Below, piece by piece: positions 33,437 through 44,588 of a stretch of 64,000 nucleotides of DNA (position 1 is its first letter; the number at the start of each line of letters is the position of its first letter). The notes below the pieces were generated by a model that ran no database searches, was not told where the DNA came from, and saw nothing but the letters and a program-made list of their open reading frames with translations. The DNA lies in assembly GCA_029204225.1 (NCBI GenBank), contig CM055105.1, positions 49,981,720 through 50,045,719 on the forward strand, in the 5' to 3' direction. Made by a program: the position numbers and the translations under genes. The DNA is from Diphasiastrum complanatum (taxonomy: Eukaryota; Streptophyta; Lycopodiopsida; Lycopodiales; Lycopodiaceae).

Positions 33437-34660
33437 TCAAAGAGTGGGGGTGGTAATGGAAATGATTGAGCGATAGAAACAGTGGTAGTAGATGCGAGGG
33501 TGATGGATGGAGTGGCAAGTTGGGTAGAGGTGGCAATGGTATCTGGTAAGAGTTAGCTTCTCCCAAGCTGATCTTGCTTCCTTTCGTTGTTGACATCCTC
33601 TTCTAACAGGTTTTTGGCGTCCAAATAGGCTGACATGTCCGTAATGGTGTGGACCAACTTTTGAGAAGCCACTTGCATGGAATCTGGTGTAGTAGGCTTG
33701 GAAGTAGTGTTTGTCTTCTTGGCTGGTTCTGAGGGAGTCTCCCAAGATTTTATCTACTAGCATCAACTGGTCTCGAACTCGAGGTCGGTGGCTCAACTAC
33801 TGCAAAGTGACATCTATTAGAAGATAGCCCAATAACGTGGAGGTTTGCTTGTTCTTGATATAGTCATGAAGGTAGTTGGAAGCAAACTGGGACTAGTCAT
33901 GGTTCAGATTGTGTAGTCTAGAATCAGCCATCATGTGGGATAGTTTCATGGGGATACGCATGATCTTGGACCTATAGCGTTGTGTATATTTCGTCAGATA
34001 GGTGCATGCAGCAGCTAAGGGCTTATCATTTATGAACTCAATATGGTAACCATCTTTTTTTTTCCATTTGTCCACTGAGGCGTCTATGTATTTGTAGTAT
34101 GCTATGGATTCAATCTTTTTGAGGGTCCTAATGACTGTGTTTGGTCCCCTAGGGAAGCCAAATGTATTGAGGTCAGCTCCAAACATAGGGATAATATAAA
34201 CAAAATTCTGGTTAGGAGGTAACATGAACTGGAAAGATCTATCGGTGTGGTTATAAGATGCATAGGCAATATGCAATAGAAATGGGCTCTGATAGCCACT
34301 GAAAGGAGGAAGTTGGAACTCTATGTGGCTCAGGAATTGGTGTGCCTCCTTGTACTAAGTGTTCATCTCAGAGATATCGAGGCTTTCCATGGTGATGTCA
34401 ATTTTGTTTTGAGTTGGGTCATCAGAACTAGAAGATGTTGTGGCAGACATGTTCTGGACTCGGCTGATGACTCGGTTGAAGGTTTGGCTCTGATAATAGA
34501 CAAGTGGAGTCTCGGCTTGGTCGACTGTGGAGGGCTTCGGATCGGTCGACTTTTGTTGTCGACTTCTGATGGACTCGACTCGGTCAACTTTGTATGCAGA
34601 GTATGGATGCTCAGCTCGGTCCATAGTGAATGCAGAGTATGGACGCTTGGCTCGGTCCAC
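33437..34660 (-). pseudogene. Family R4 gag-like N-terminal region
   Basis: Starts about 110 bp after the primer site. Three minus-strand blocks: 34,660-34,355 (four similar 'MDRA..PYSA' repeats, then a Ser-rich linker), 34,276-33,893 ('SYNHTDRSFQFMLPPNQNF', 'FGFPRGPNTVIRTLKKIE', 'YRSKIMRIPMKLSHMMADSR') and 33,796-33,437 ('LMLVDKILGDSLRTSQEDKH'). Stops separate the blocks, but the reading continues between them. I know no family with these motifs. The 34,276 block has mixed alpha/beta character and no zinc knuckle. Bases 1-323 copy part of this block. Confidence 0.45.
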
Positions 34661-34764
34661 AGTGAATGCAGAGTATGGGGGCTCGGCTCTGTGAGCAGTG
34701 TATGTAGAGTATTGCTCTGCGGTGCATGGAGACTAAAATTTGGGAAAAAATTTGGAGCAATGTC

Positions 34765-34776
34765 GCTCTGATAGGA
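34765..34776 (-). promoter_or_regulatory. Degenerate primer-binding site of family R4
   Basis: The minus strand reads TCCTATCAGAGC, two bases off TGGTATCAGAGC. It directly abuts the TGTGAAAA LTR start at 34,777. The same arrangement with a better site occurs at 41,085-41,097. Confidence 0.55.
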
Positions 34777-34998
34777 TGTGAAAACGATGATATTTATTTG
34801 TAGTAACGTACTAGTAGCGAGTTTTCAACCCAAATCAGTGTTGAATGTGTGGTTTTGACAAGCTCTAGTAGCACTACCCCTCAGCATTTGGCTCGTGCTA
34901 GATGTGACGATTTTTGTGTAATGTAGCAGATCTTGGCAGCTTAGGGTTTTTGAAATGGAGAATGATGGAGCTCTGGATCCGTGGTGGATGTATGTAGA
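34777..34998 (-). repeat. Family R4 LTR block
   Basis: Starts TGTGAAAACG next to the primer site. About 34,818-34,998 is the reverse complement of 3,777-3,975. It continues directly into an R1 copy, so R1 may be part of the same LTR or a rearranged neighbour. Confidence 0.5.
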
Positions 34999-35470
34999 TT
35001 ATGATCATTTGCAAGTAGCCTATTATAAGCAGATTGTGCTACACTTTTGTGTTTTCTTAGCACATTTGAATGTAGCTTGTGATGTTATTGGTTCGATATT
35101 CTAGTAGCTTTTTTGCATCATTTAAGGTAAGAGAAAGAGAGCACAATCAAATAATGATGCAATAGGTTCTAGAAAAATGTAAATTTGTTGTTCCGGTGTC
35201 TCCCATTTTTGAGAACCTGGGCATGAAGACAATCCAGCTCGAATCATGCACAAAAAAATTGATGAGTGTTTGCCATCTGTTTGCATGTATGTGATGATTT
35301 TTGTTGTTATATCGATGTCGATTGAAACTATGATAGCTTCATGGTTGTCATTCGTAATATTAAAAGTTTTTTTTTCACCTTATCTTGGGGCAAGTTCACA
35401 AATAGCAAGGCAACAAATTGGGACTCGGCAAGAACTCACTCCAAATGACTTTTTGAGCTTCATTTTTTAA
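34999..35470. repeat. Dispersed repeat R1, copy 4 (inverted)
   Basis: Reverse complement of parts of 2,890-3,375, including 'tatcgatgtcgattgaaac' and 'aatttgttgttccggtgtc'. About 400 bp present in copy 1 (3,380-3,780) are absent between this block and the LTR block. Confidence 0.8.
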
Positions 35471-35487
35471 CACTTTCTTCTTGTACA

Positions 35488-35892
35488 ACCAATTTACCTT
35501 CCAATTTTTTCAAGCCTATTTGCGGTAAAGTGTCTAACATCTCTACGGAACATATGATGATAGTGATACATTGTGCACTAGGGAATCACATTTTTGATAA
35601 GTTGGATTCACATTTACGTCACGAAGCAAATAGTCTTGTAAGTTTCATGTTCAAGTGGATCAGAAGCTCGCTCCAATGGATGTTGAGATTAATATATCAT
35701 GCTATCTCTAGCCTAATAGTCACAAACTAGATGTTTGGATCCAGAAAATATTCACACAAACGGACATCACACATCAATATTAATCTGCTTTCACCTTTTA
35801 CTTGGTCGCTTACACATCTCTCCGTGCTTATGCGACATAGGAAAAGCTCCCTTCAAACAAACCTGTGAATGTGCCTCTCTTGTGGCCTTAAT
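35488..35892. repeat. Dispersed repeat R2, copy 1
   Basis: A direct copy lies at 42,700-43,143 ('agatgtttggatccagaa' is a landmark). In both places R2 follows an inverted R1 copy, so R1-R2 is probably one larger repeat unit, with about 135 bp more between them in the second copy. Confidence 0.8.
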
Positions 35893-36186
35893 TTTTCATG
35901 CACTACCTTTGTCTTGGGCAACTAAAATGTGATACAATTGTGACCTCTTCTCATGCTTGTCAGTCTCCTATTCTTGGACAAGTAAAATTTGATTGATGTA
36001 AGGGGAGTGTGTATAGTATAGATGGCTATGAGTGTGAAAGGGGCATGGATTATTCTTGGCTTATTCAAGTCACCTAGAGAATGGTCACAAGTTCTCCTTT
36101 AAGGATGGGATGCCCTATCCATATTACTACAATGCCTCAACGTCTAACCCGAAACCAACTTAGTACAAATAGAATGCAATGCATGG

Positions 36187-36381
<195 letters not shown>

Positions 36382-36430
36382 TATCGATGTTCTATGTCCT
36401 GATTTTGACTCTTATTTTTGTCATTTACAG

Positions 36431-37967
36431 GAGGCTGAATAGTCTCAAAAAAGGATTGTTGATCTCCAACATCGGCTTAGGAAGATGGAGCAGGACCTAG
36501 AAATGAACATAGTATCGGCGGCTGAGAAAATCCGTTTGGCTAAAATATCAGAAACTACGAAATCTATATGCAAAAGAGATTTGGAGGCAGATGATATCAG
36601 TAATTCGATTCTGGTAGGACGCAAAGACGCGGACAAGTCAGTTCCAATAATGGCATCTAATTTGATCGGGAGCTCTTCTCAGCCAGAATTAATGGCATCG
36701 ACCAGTTGGAGAGCTCCAGTCCTCAAAGATACGCACGTGAATGAAAGGCTTAAGCAAGCACCAAAGCAAGTTTAGAATGATCCTTCTTTTGACCCAAGAT
36801 TTCTAGAAGACGAGCATGGAGATCAGAAGACAACATATCAGCATATCCTTGCAACTTTGCGATAATAGATGACTCGTTCACTTCTCAGAAGGAATGTCAT
36901 ACATCAATCAATAATTTTTGGGGACTTAGTTCCGATTCTCGTGATCCTACAATCCAGCTACAACACAAGTTCTGCCACTTTCTGATGACTGTCATGGGCC
37001 AAAGGTTTGAGCTAGATCCACAATTTTTCATCAATCCCAACAAAGCAGTCCTTCACATGGAGGATACCAGGATCTATTTACGGATTCAATACTTTATTGC
37101 AGACTCCATACATATCTTCGAAGAGATGTGCACTTCAGGATTTATCATCAATGCTGATGAGGGTTACATTTACACCCAGGATCAAAAGCATTTATTCGTC
37201 GAAGACAAATGCTGACTCGAACCTGCTTCAAATGGCTACGTGAGCAAAATCATAAGCATGCCAGTGATTCAACTCTGGTAGGACGCAAAGACGGGGACAA
37301 GTCAGTTCCAACGACGAAATCTAATTCGATCGGGAGCTCTTCTCAGCCAGATTTAATTGCGTCGATCGGTTGGAGAGCTCCATTCCTCAAAGATACGTAC
37401 GTCTATGAAATGCTTGATCAATCACCAAAGCAAATTCAGAATGATCCTTCTTTCGACCCAAGTTTTCGTAGAAGACGAGCGCTAGCATCGAGATTGGAAG
37501 ACAGCATATCAGCATATCCTTGCAACTTTGCGATAATAGATGGCTCGTTCTCGTCTCAGAAGGAATGTCATACATCCATCAAGAATTTTTGCAAATTAAC
37601 TTCCGATTCTGACGATCCTACAATCAAGCTACAACACAAGTTCTGCCAGTTTCTGATGACTGTCATGGGCCGAAGGTTTGAGCAAGATCCACAATTTTTC
37701 ATCAATCCCAACAAACCGGCGCTTCACATGGAGGATACCAGGATCTATTTACGGATACAATACTTCCCTGCAGACTCCGTACAAATCTTCGAAGAGACGT
37801 GCACTTCAGGCTTTATCATCAATGCTGATAAGGCTTACACCCAGAGATCAAAAGCATTTGGTCCAAGACAAATGCTGACTCGAACCTGCTCCAAGTGGCT
37901 GCGCGAGCAATATCATAAGCATGCTGCCCACTATTCCCGAAAAAATGTTATGAAGAAAATCCTTTAG
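36431..37967 (+). pseudogene. 'YPCNF' domain gene with two tandem units, copy 3
   Basis: After TTTGTCATTTACAG (acceptor) the frame reads a short coiled coil ('KRIVDLQHRLRKMEQDLEMN') with an early TAG. Two tandem units of about 665 bp follow (starting near 36,601 and 37,265). Each has a Ser-rich linker ('DKSVP...NSIGSSSQPD'), 'GWRAPFLKDTYVYEMLDQ', then the YPCNF domain. The first unit is broken by stops and a frame change near 36,775-36,985. The second is open for 252 residues (37,209-37,967) and is the best-preserved copy of the domain in the window ('YPCNFAIIDGSFSSQKECH', 'LQHKFCQFLMTVMGRRF', 'MEDTRIYLRIQYFPADSVQ'). Function unknown. Duplication of a unit that includes its own linker suggests a repeat protein. 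Confidence 0.5.
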
Positions 37968-38588
37968 GCGCAATTTTTTGAATTGAGTACATTGAAAACA
38001 TCAACATTTGTTGACTGGAGCTTTTAAGATTGACCATTATAGTCATCTAAGGCCAATGTATATGGCACTCAACTGCTAATCTATCTCTCCACTGCTTTTG
38101 AAATGTCCACTTTAGTTCATAATCTATGATCTAGATATACCTTTGTCTCGTTGTGTATATATATAGGTTTCCATCGTTGATATTTGATTTAATGTATCAA
38201 ATGACCATTGAATGCTCATTAAATCAAAATCAACAATAATTAGGTACACATATTGTGTTCAAAAAATATTTAGACACACAATGAAAATATTGTATCGACA
38301 AGAGGGAACATATCACGGCAAAAGGACTAGACAAAAATTGTTTGTTAGTGATCATCCATGCAAAGTAGGTGCACCATCTCTAAATTCTAATGTTACTCCA
38401 AGCCTTTTTGTGATACTACTAATATTTTTTGAAAACACTTGTTCTTCATATTCCAAGCATGCTCAGCATACCTCCGAGCACATAGCAAAGTAAACCGTAC
38501 ATCTTCTTTCCTTGCCCTTCTTGTTGGTCTTCATATCGTATGGTAAGTGCTCATACTCTATCTTCAATTATTTTAGCTTCTTCTACTT
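37295..38588 (+). repeat. Segmental duplication, partner of 12,925-14,218
   Basis: The reverse complement of the earlier segment. It includes the second tandem unit, about 300 bp of noncoding sequence and the 'TYHGKRTRQKLFVSDHPCKV' exon (38,283-38,493, ending in TAA). Confidence 0.85.
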
Positions 38589-38854
38589 AGAATTTGCTTT
38601 GCACAGGAACACAGATCATGCTACACAGTAACACAGACAGAAAACACTCTCCACAGCAAGCTCACATAGCAATTGTATTTCTCAAAATGAAATTACACTA
38701 TACATATAGTTGTTCACTCAAGCAACCCATGCATGACCCAAGTTGTCGTTGGCGGGACGCGTGTCCCATCGACTTGCCTCATGTGGCAAGGCCAACTGAT
38801 CCTTATCAACTGATAGGACCCACAGTACAGTAGCATAGTGATTCTACTTTAATT
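38589..38854 (-). repeat. Possible LTR piece of copia fragment G
   Basis: Non-coding sequence between the duplication and the copia integrase remnant. It contains GGGACGCGTGTCCC (38,754-38,767), the same hairpin-capable motif found in the LTR of copia A at 21,401, in otherwise different sequence. An LTR origin is likely but has no partner copy here. Confidence 0.35.
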
Positions 38855-39650
38855 CTAAATCTCTCTTTGGTATGGCAATGGTAGGACTTCTATTTTGAAA
38901 TTGAAGTCATTAGACTTGTACTCACCTCCACTATCTGATCTTAGGACTTTGATCGTCCTACCTGTCTGATTTTTGACCAATGCTTTGAAGCTCTTGAAGT
39001 TGTCAAATGCATCTGATTTCTTCTTCAAGAAGTAGATCCACATCTTACGTCACATATCATCAATAAAGGTCATGAAATAGAAGGCTTTACCTAAGGACAT
39101 GGTCCTCATAGGCCCGCATAAATATGTGTGGATTAAATTCAAGATGTTCTTTGCTCTTGAACAAATATCTCAAATTGGCACACATTTTTTAAAAGTCACA
39201 CGTAGAATGATATTTACAAATTCTCGATGCTGCTTCCCATATACACAAGATTAGCACATCGATTTCAAGTGATCTTCTATGGTAGGCAATCATGTTACCA
39301 TCTCCAATCTTCTCATCAAACTGGGGCTTCCCAAGTTCAAGTGACCAAGCCTCTTATGCCACAACTCAGTTTGCGATGGAATGGACTATACGAGTCCATG
39401 TTGCCCCTTGATTGTAGCATTCAACTTGTACAACTTAGTATTGGGCTCCCTTACTCCATCCGCAATAACTTTGAACTTTTGGTTCACATCCTTCACAAAG
39501 CAACGATCATGGGCGAATTCTACTTTCAACTTTTGATCAGTAATGACTCCAACAGAAAGTAGATTTTTCTTCAAACATGGTACGTAAAGTACCTCCCTGA
39601 TCATCCTGCTTTTGCCATCAGGTAGTTGGATTGAAACGGTGCCTATCCCC
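38855..39650 (-). pseudogene. Copia fragment G: GAG-pre-integrase and integrase N-part
   Basis: Reading on the minus strand from 39,650: 'REVLYVPCLKKNLLSVGVIT' and 'QKLKVEFAHDRCFVKDVN' (start of the GAG-pre-integrase region), then 'TELWHKRLGHLNL'-type sequence in broken frames, then the integrase core with 'FDNFKSFKALVKNQTGR' and 'IKVLRSDSGGEY' (second catalytic Asp). It breaks off near 38,860, before the catalytic Glu. Gag, protease, RT and RNase H are absent. It resembles copia A in the same region ('HKLKVEFND', 'LRADRGGEY') but is a different copy. At 39,650 it is fused to repeat R3. Confidence 0.85.
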
Positions 39651-39652
39651 TT

Positions 39653-40080
39653 TCATTCAATCTTCAAATTTCCAAGCTCATTCAAACTTCAATGAAATAT
39701 AATTCATTCCAGAATCCATTCTAAAATCCTAGAATGATGTATTTTAATAACTTTTGCAATGTGAAAGAGAGATCACTGAGCTAAAACATGACCCTAATTG
39801 CATTCGAAATTGCTTTCAAAAACTTATAAGTTGTATTCATCAATGGAGATGTCTAGAGGACATGGTGTGAAAAATTGTCAACTGGTTTGGTTTTTAATTT
39901 GGCAATTTTGGAGGCCAAAATGAATCTCAACTTCGAGTTAGTTTCATATTTGTTAATAAGGGCCAAAATAGTGGTTTAACTATTTCTGGCAAGTAGATAA
40001 GTGGATGAGGTCGATTTTGGACCCATTCTAATTGGCTAATTTTGGTACATTGCATCTAGACTAGACTTTCTAGGTTTTTG
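39653..40080. repeat. Dispersed repeat R3, copy 2
   Basis: Direct copy of 21,690-22,125 with scattered changes. It ends at 'tctaggttttt', where family R4 sequence starts. Confidence 0.85.
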
Positions 40081-41096
40081 TCTTTAAAGATTTTGTTTCT
40101 CCATTTTGGCTGTGGTTGTAGGGCTGCAATAGCATCTAACCTTGATGGGTATTGTCCTTGATCCAGGTCTTTTTTTCCACCTCTCATGGATCGAGGGTAT
40201 TTCTTCCTGAATTTCTCGGATTTTTGGGTGTCGTCATCTTAGGCTTTGGCTGTTTTGGAGGCCTTGCCAGATACTCGTCAAATGCCTTGGCACTTTTGTC
40301 TTCTCTTCCAGCTCTTCCACTAGTCGAGGGCTCAACTTCACTAGTATTGAAACCTGCAAGTGGCGGCGAGAAACTCCGAAAGCCGGTGAGTTGCATAGCT
40401 TGGGGGTTCTCAAACTCATCGATGTCAACTTGGGTTTCAACTATGTTAGGTGGATTCTAATCGGGCGAGGGTCTCATGAACTTCGTGGGTTGTTCAAGGA
40501 TAGGATTCCCAACAAGATTGAAAGTAGCATTGGGAGAGCTAAGTTGCTTCACAAACTCATCCCGTTGGGCTTTGTATGTCTCAGGAGCTCCTTGATATGG
40601 TCTCAAGGGTCGACTCAGGTGGGGATGGAGAAGTGATGGTCTGGGAACAGGGCTTGTGGGTACAAAGGTGTCATAAATCTCCAACACTGAAAAGTTGGCA
40701 ATTTTGTAGTTATAGGTAGGGGGGTTGAGAGACTCCCAGAAGCGGCTTCGGTCCCTTTCCCATCCAATCTCATACTACCATCTAGCTGGTATGTTGATTC
40801 GTCTTGTCCTACAGCATCGCCATCTCCATTCTTATCCCTTCGCCTTTGTCCAGAATTTCCTGCTTGGGCCTTGCACAAAGTGTTCCATAGCTGGTTCACT
40901 TTATCCAAGATCTTTTGCAAGTCCTTTGTCATTTTTTTCAACTGCTCCTCGTACTCTTAAATTACTTTTTCTTGTTTTTCGACAGCTCGCTTGAAATTTA
41001 TCGAGTCAGCCTCCCTCTCTTGGATAAGTCTCACTGACTTCTCCATTCTGATTACTACGGCTTGAGGGGGTTGTATTTGAATGAGCTCTAATACCA
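40081..41096 (-). mobile_element. LTR-element family R4, second copy
   Basis: Matches 32,013-33,035, including the coiled-coil frame (40,941-40,615: 'MTKDLQKILDKVNQLWNTLC') and the following block. The gag-like N-terminal region present at 33.4-34.7 kb is missing: the primer site TGGTATTAGAGC joins directly to the coiled-coil part. This is an internal deletion, or a shorter family member. Confidence 0.7.
41085..41096 (-). promoter_or_regulatory. Primer-binding site of family R4, second copy
   Basis: The minus strand reads TGGTATTAGAGC, immediately after an LTR that starts TGTGAAAAAT at 41,097 on the plus strand. Same variant as copia B. Confidence 0.7.
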
Positions 41097-42109
41097 TGTG
41101 AAAAATACAGATCCTAAGTGGATCTAAACTCCAAGATCATTGGCTTGAATGCTTGCACTCCAAACTACATAAGCTAGGAATTGGCAACACATTCTATGCT
41201 ACCTAGAATGCAAAGAACTTGATCAAAAAGCATTTATCACAAATGGAAACTTCCATAAACATCAAGTGCGGCCCAAAATAGCATTATACAGTCCATAATA
41301 CATCAGCCTATCACTTTTGGAAAGCACCTAAGATCATACACAATAGCTTGAAGACAATACACACAACAATGCTCTCAATGGAGGAAGAAACAATGACAAT
41401 GATCTATTGATCTCAATGAAGCATACAAAAGGTTTCTCCAACCTGTTCTCCACGACTTCCCTACTATTTATGGATGAGGAAGATGACTCTCTCTCCTCTC
41501 TCTAGTAGGTACTTGACCCTAGATATTCCCTATATAGGAAAAATAGCTAAAAATGGCTTATATGACCAAAATACATCAAAATGGTCTCATTTTGAAGGGT
41601 ATGAAGTTTGACACTTCATCATACTGAAAAAATACAGTAAATAAAAACATTGTGGCCTGGTTCACACGTGTGAAACTCCAGAACCAAAACTATTTACAAT
41701 TTTAGCCAATTTAGGCCTCAAACTAGCTAGGAAATGTTGACAATTTTCACACATATTGCGAAGAGAATGCTCCATGTGCACACTTTTCAATTGAGTATGT
41801 TGAAACATCAATAAGATTTGTTGGGTGAAGATTTTAGTATTGATCATTCTAGGCATCTATGGTGAATGTGTATGGTGTCCAACTATTAACCTATCTCTCA
41901 CATGCTTTTGAAGTGTCCATTTTTGTCTATAATCTATGATCCATATATTCTTTCCTTTGGTTATTTTTTTGACATCAATATTGGTTTATCAATTTCGATG
42001 ACCATTACTTGCTCATTGGTCTTTACTCTTTGCTCAACCTTTATTTGTCTCTTCGAATTAGTTGTAGCTTTTTTATCCCTAGAAAAAGGTAACCTTGAAA
42101 CTAACTAGT
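41097..42109 (-). other. LTR of family R4 and adjoining gene-free sequence
   Basis: Begins TGTGAAAAATACAG next to the primer site, so at least the first few hundred bases should be LTR. The outer border could not be set. 'ctgaaaaaatacagtaaa' near 41,625 resembles the LTR start. A 200-bp part (41,780-41,960) resembles 37,975-38,130 ('catctatggtgaatgtgtatgg'). No gene seen. Confidence 0.4.
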
Positions 42110-42560
42110 ATATCGATGTCGATTGAAACTATGATAGCTTCGTGGTTGTCATTCGTAATATTAAAAGTTTTTTTTTCACCTTATCTTGGGGCAAGTTCAT
42201 AAAAAGCAAGGCAACAAATTGGGACTCGGCAAGAACCCACTCCAAATGACTTTTTGAGGTTCACTAACTTATTCTCATGTCTTCCAATTTTTTCAAGCCT
42301 ATTTGCGGTAAAGTGTCTCACATCTCTATGAAACATATGCACAACATTGTGTCTAACTTGCCATATACCAGTTTTATAAGTATTTGCTTGATCCTTTACT
42401 CTTAAATGAACCATAATGCTACTCCCTTTGCATGTGCCATAGTCCTAGAGCTCTAAAATTAACAATGTTGTATACACATGTATGGAAGTTTTCAAGACAT
42501 ACTGATGTTTTTGGATCCACTTGTCTTTAAGCTTAAAAATGTTCTTTGTAGTTCCTGAAG
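42110..42560. repeat. Dispersed repeat R1, copy 5 (inverted)
   Basis: Same orientation as copies 2 and 4. The minus strand has the longest open block of this repeat (42,414-42,181: 'KDQANTYKTGIWQVRHNVVH', 'RLEKIGRHENKLVNLKKSF'), which implies that R1 once coded for protein. Confidence 0.85.
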
Positions 42561-42699
42561 AAGTTTTGAAAGTTTGAAGCTTGAAAGTTAAGCCAAGTGT
42601 TGTTCGTACTTCATAGTAGATGCTTGCAGTTGATTATTGGCCTCCTCCAAGGACATAGCCTTGAAAATTTTTGTCTAGGCCCCTTCATTTTTTTGCTTC

Positions 42700-43143
42700 T
42701 TGTACAACCAATTTACCTTCCATTTTTTTCAAGCCTATTTGCGGTAAAGTCTCTCACATCTCTATGGAACATTTGCACAAAAGTGAATCACTTTCTGCCA
42801 TGTGTTGATAGTGATACATTGTGCACTAGGGAATCACATTGTTGATAAGTTGGATTCACATTTACATCATGAAGCAAATAGTCTTGTAAGATTTGTGTTC
42901 AAGTGGATCGGAAGCTCGCTCCAATGGATGTTGAGATTAATATATCATGCTATCTCTAGCCTAACAGCCACACACTAGATGTTTGGATCCAGAAAATATT
43001 CACACAAAGGGACATCACACATCAATATTAATCTGCTTTCACATTTTATTTGGTCACTTACACATCTCTTCGTGCTTATGCGACATATGAAAAGCTCCCA
43101 TCAAACAAACCTGTGAATGTGCCTCTCCTGTGGCCTTAATTTC
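42700..43143. repeat. Dispersed repeat R2, copy 2
   Basis: Direct copy of 35,488-35,892, with about 60 bp extra in this copy near 42,770-42,810. Confidence 0.8.
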
Positions 43144-43249
43144 CAACGTGGGAATTTGATGCAACTCGTTATGGTCTAAGGGTGCCCATTCCTTCACAAA
43201 AATGGGCACCATAATTTCCTGTACTGTGCCTATGAAAAAACACAAACAA

Positions 43250-43395
43250 CGTTGTTGAAGGGTGCCCTTCATTATCTGTAACCTTTGATGGGTGTTTGTT
43301 TTCCATGTTGTCCGAGGCATTGTTGAAGGGCGCCCTTCCTAGCTGTAGCCTTTGATGGGTGTTTGTTTTCCATGTTGTACGAGGCGGTGTTGTCC
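43250..43395. repeat. Two tandem units of about 70 bp
   Basis: 'gttgaagggtgcccttc' with 'tttgatgggtgtttgttttcc' repeats at 43,253 and 43,323. The core GAAGGGCGCCCTTC in the second unit is a perfect 14-bp palindrome; the first unit has one change. Confidence 0.75.
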
Positions 43396-44588
43396 TCTTG
43401 GAGTCTGATACTCCAAGCTCTCTTGATCAGCACAAAGATACTTATAAGGCAATATTTTCCTCTATAGACAAAAGTGTTCCTTGTGCAGGGCGTTGAAGGT
43501 CAAGCAAGACCATAACGTCAATTAACGGGCCAGCAGGGCCTGTTATCTAATACAAAGCTACAAACCTAGTTTGCCTTTCAAAGAAAGGCAAAAATTTCAT
43601 TTGAATGGCAAGCTTAAAAATTGCCCTTCCATTTGAGATGTAACTTTAATGAATCAAATGTCATGCTAGTTTAATATTTTTTTTAAACTTATTGTGTTGG
43701 TTGATGAAATTTTTTGACAGTAATCTCTTTTGGAAGCATTATTAAACATTATCTCAGAGTTGATGGGTGTTCAAGTAGGATGGCAAAAATCATTTGTGAA
43801 AAACCTATGATGGTTTTTTGAAAATTCATCGGTGGCAAAGCTATTTGTTCAGACATGAGCACTTCTCGAGTAAGCTAGAAAATTTGAACCTGGAATAGCT
43901 TTAAGCCTTCATGTCAAGATTTTGACTAGTCACGTACTTATTATTTTTCTGACTGGAGCTCGAATCTTTTCTAAGTGACCACCAAAGTTTATCAGTCCCA
44001 CCCCATGCTCTTAAATCATGCACGTGTGCCCATAATAATGCAATGTAACTATGCATAGATGGATGGATCAATAGATATTGAGAGAGATGGTTCACACAAT
44101 CCGTGCGTATATGATGCAAGTGTCAAGTGAGTGTACGCATGTATCTTTTTTCCTTCTTTTTTTTTCTTTTCTCATTCGTTTTTTTTTTTTCATACGTTTG
44201 TCCTCAAACCTATTATTTCTTTCCTAGAAGCATGTGTAAACTTGGTATCAAGACCATCTATAAAAATAGGATCTGCACCCTCTAAGAATTGATGCATTCA
44301 CTCTAGCTACATGCATACACACTCACATGCAACCAAGACTCATTCACAAGCAGATCAATGTTTCAAACAAGTGAACAATCAGCAATTCTTGCTACTAATT
44401 AGCTCTAGATATTCAAAAATAGTAATGCACCTATATTAATCTACAGATCAAGAGCAAGAAACAACAACTAACTACCTATCAGCATACTAGCAAACCAAGA
44501 ATCAAGAAACACCCATCTCTTGATTCTTGGATAACCCAAAAACAATCAAGAACTGGATTGTTGTCGAGCTTTTACCACCACTTGCTAG
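43396..44588. other. Gene-free stretch
   Basis: No coding signal and no matches in the window. T-rich runs near 44,150-44,195. Confidence 0.45.

Larger units (their letters stand above)
31111..34776 (-). mobile_element. LTR-element family R4, longest copy
   Basis: Minus-strand element part. Reading downstream from the right: LTR start TGTGAAAA at 34,777, a degenerate primer site (34,776-34,765), the gag-like frames 34,660-33,437, a coiled-coil frame 32,995-32,507, then decayed coding sequence to about 31,110. Pieces also occur at 1-323, 30,530-30,690, 40,081-41,096 and, divergently, 44,589-45,340. No protease, integrase or RT motif was recognised, so class (copia, gypsy or other) is open. 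Confidence 0.6.

Noticed and set aside
31111-34776. Family R4 as an endogenous pararetrovirus
   Set aside because: The lack of zinc knuckle and known Gag motifs made this thinkable, but LTR starts beside primer sites were found in two copies, and no movement-protein, protease or RT motif was seen.
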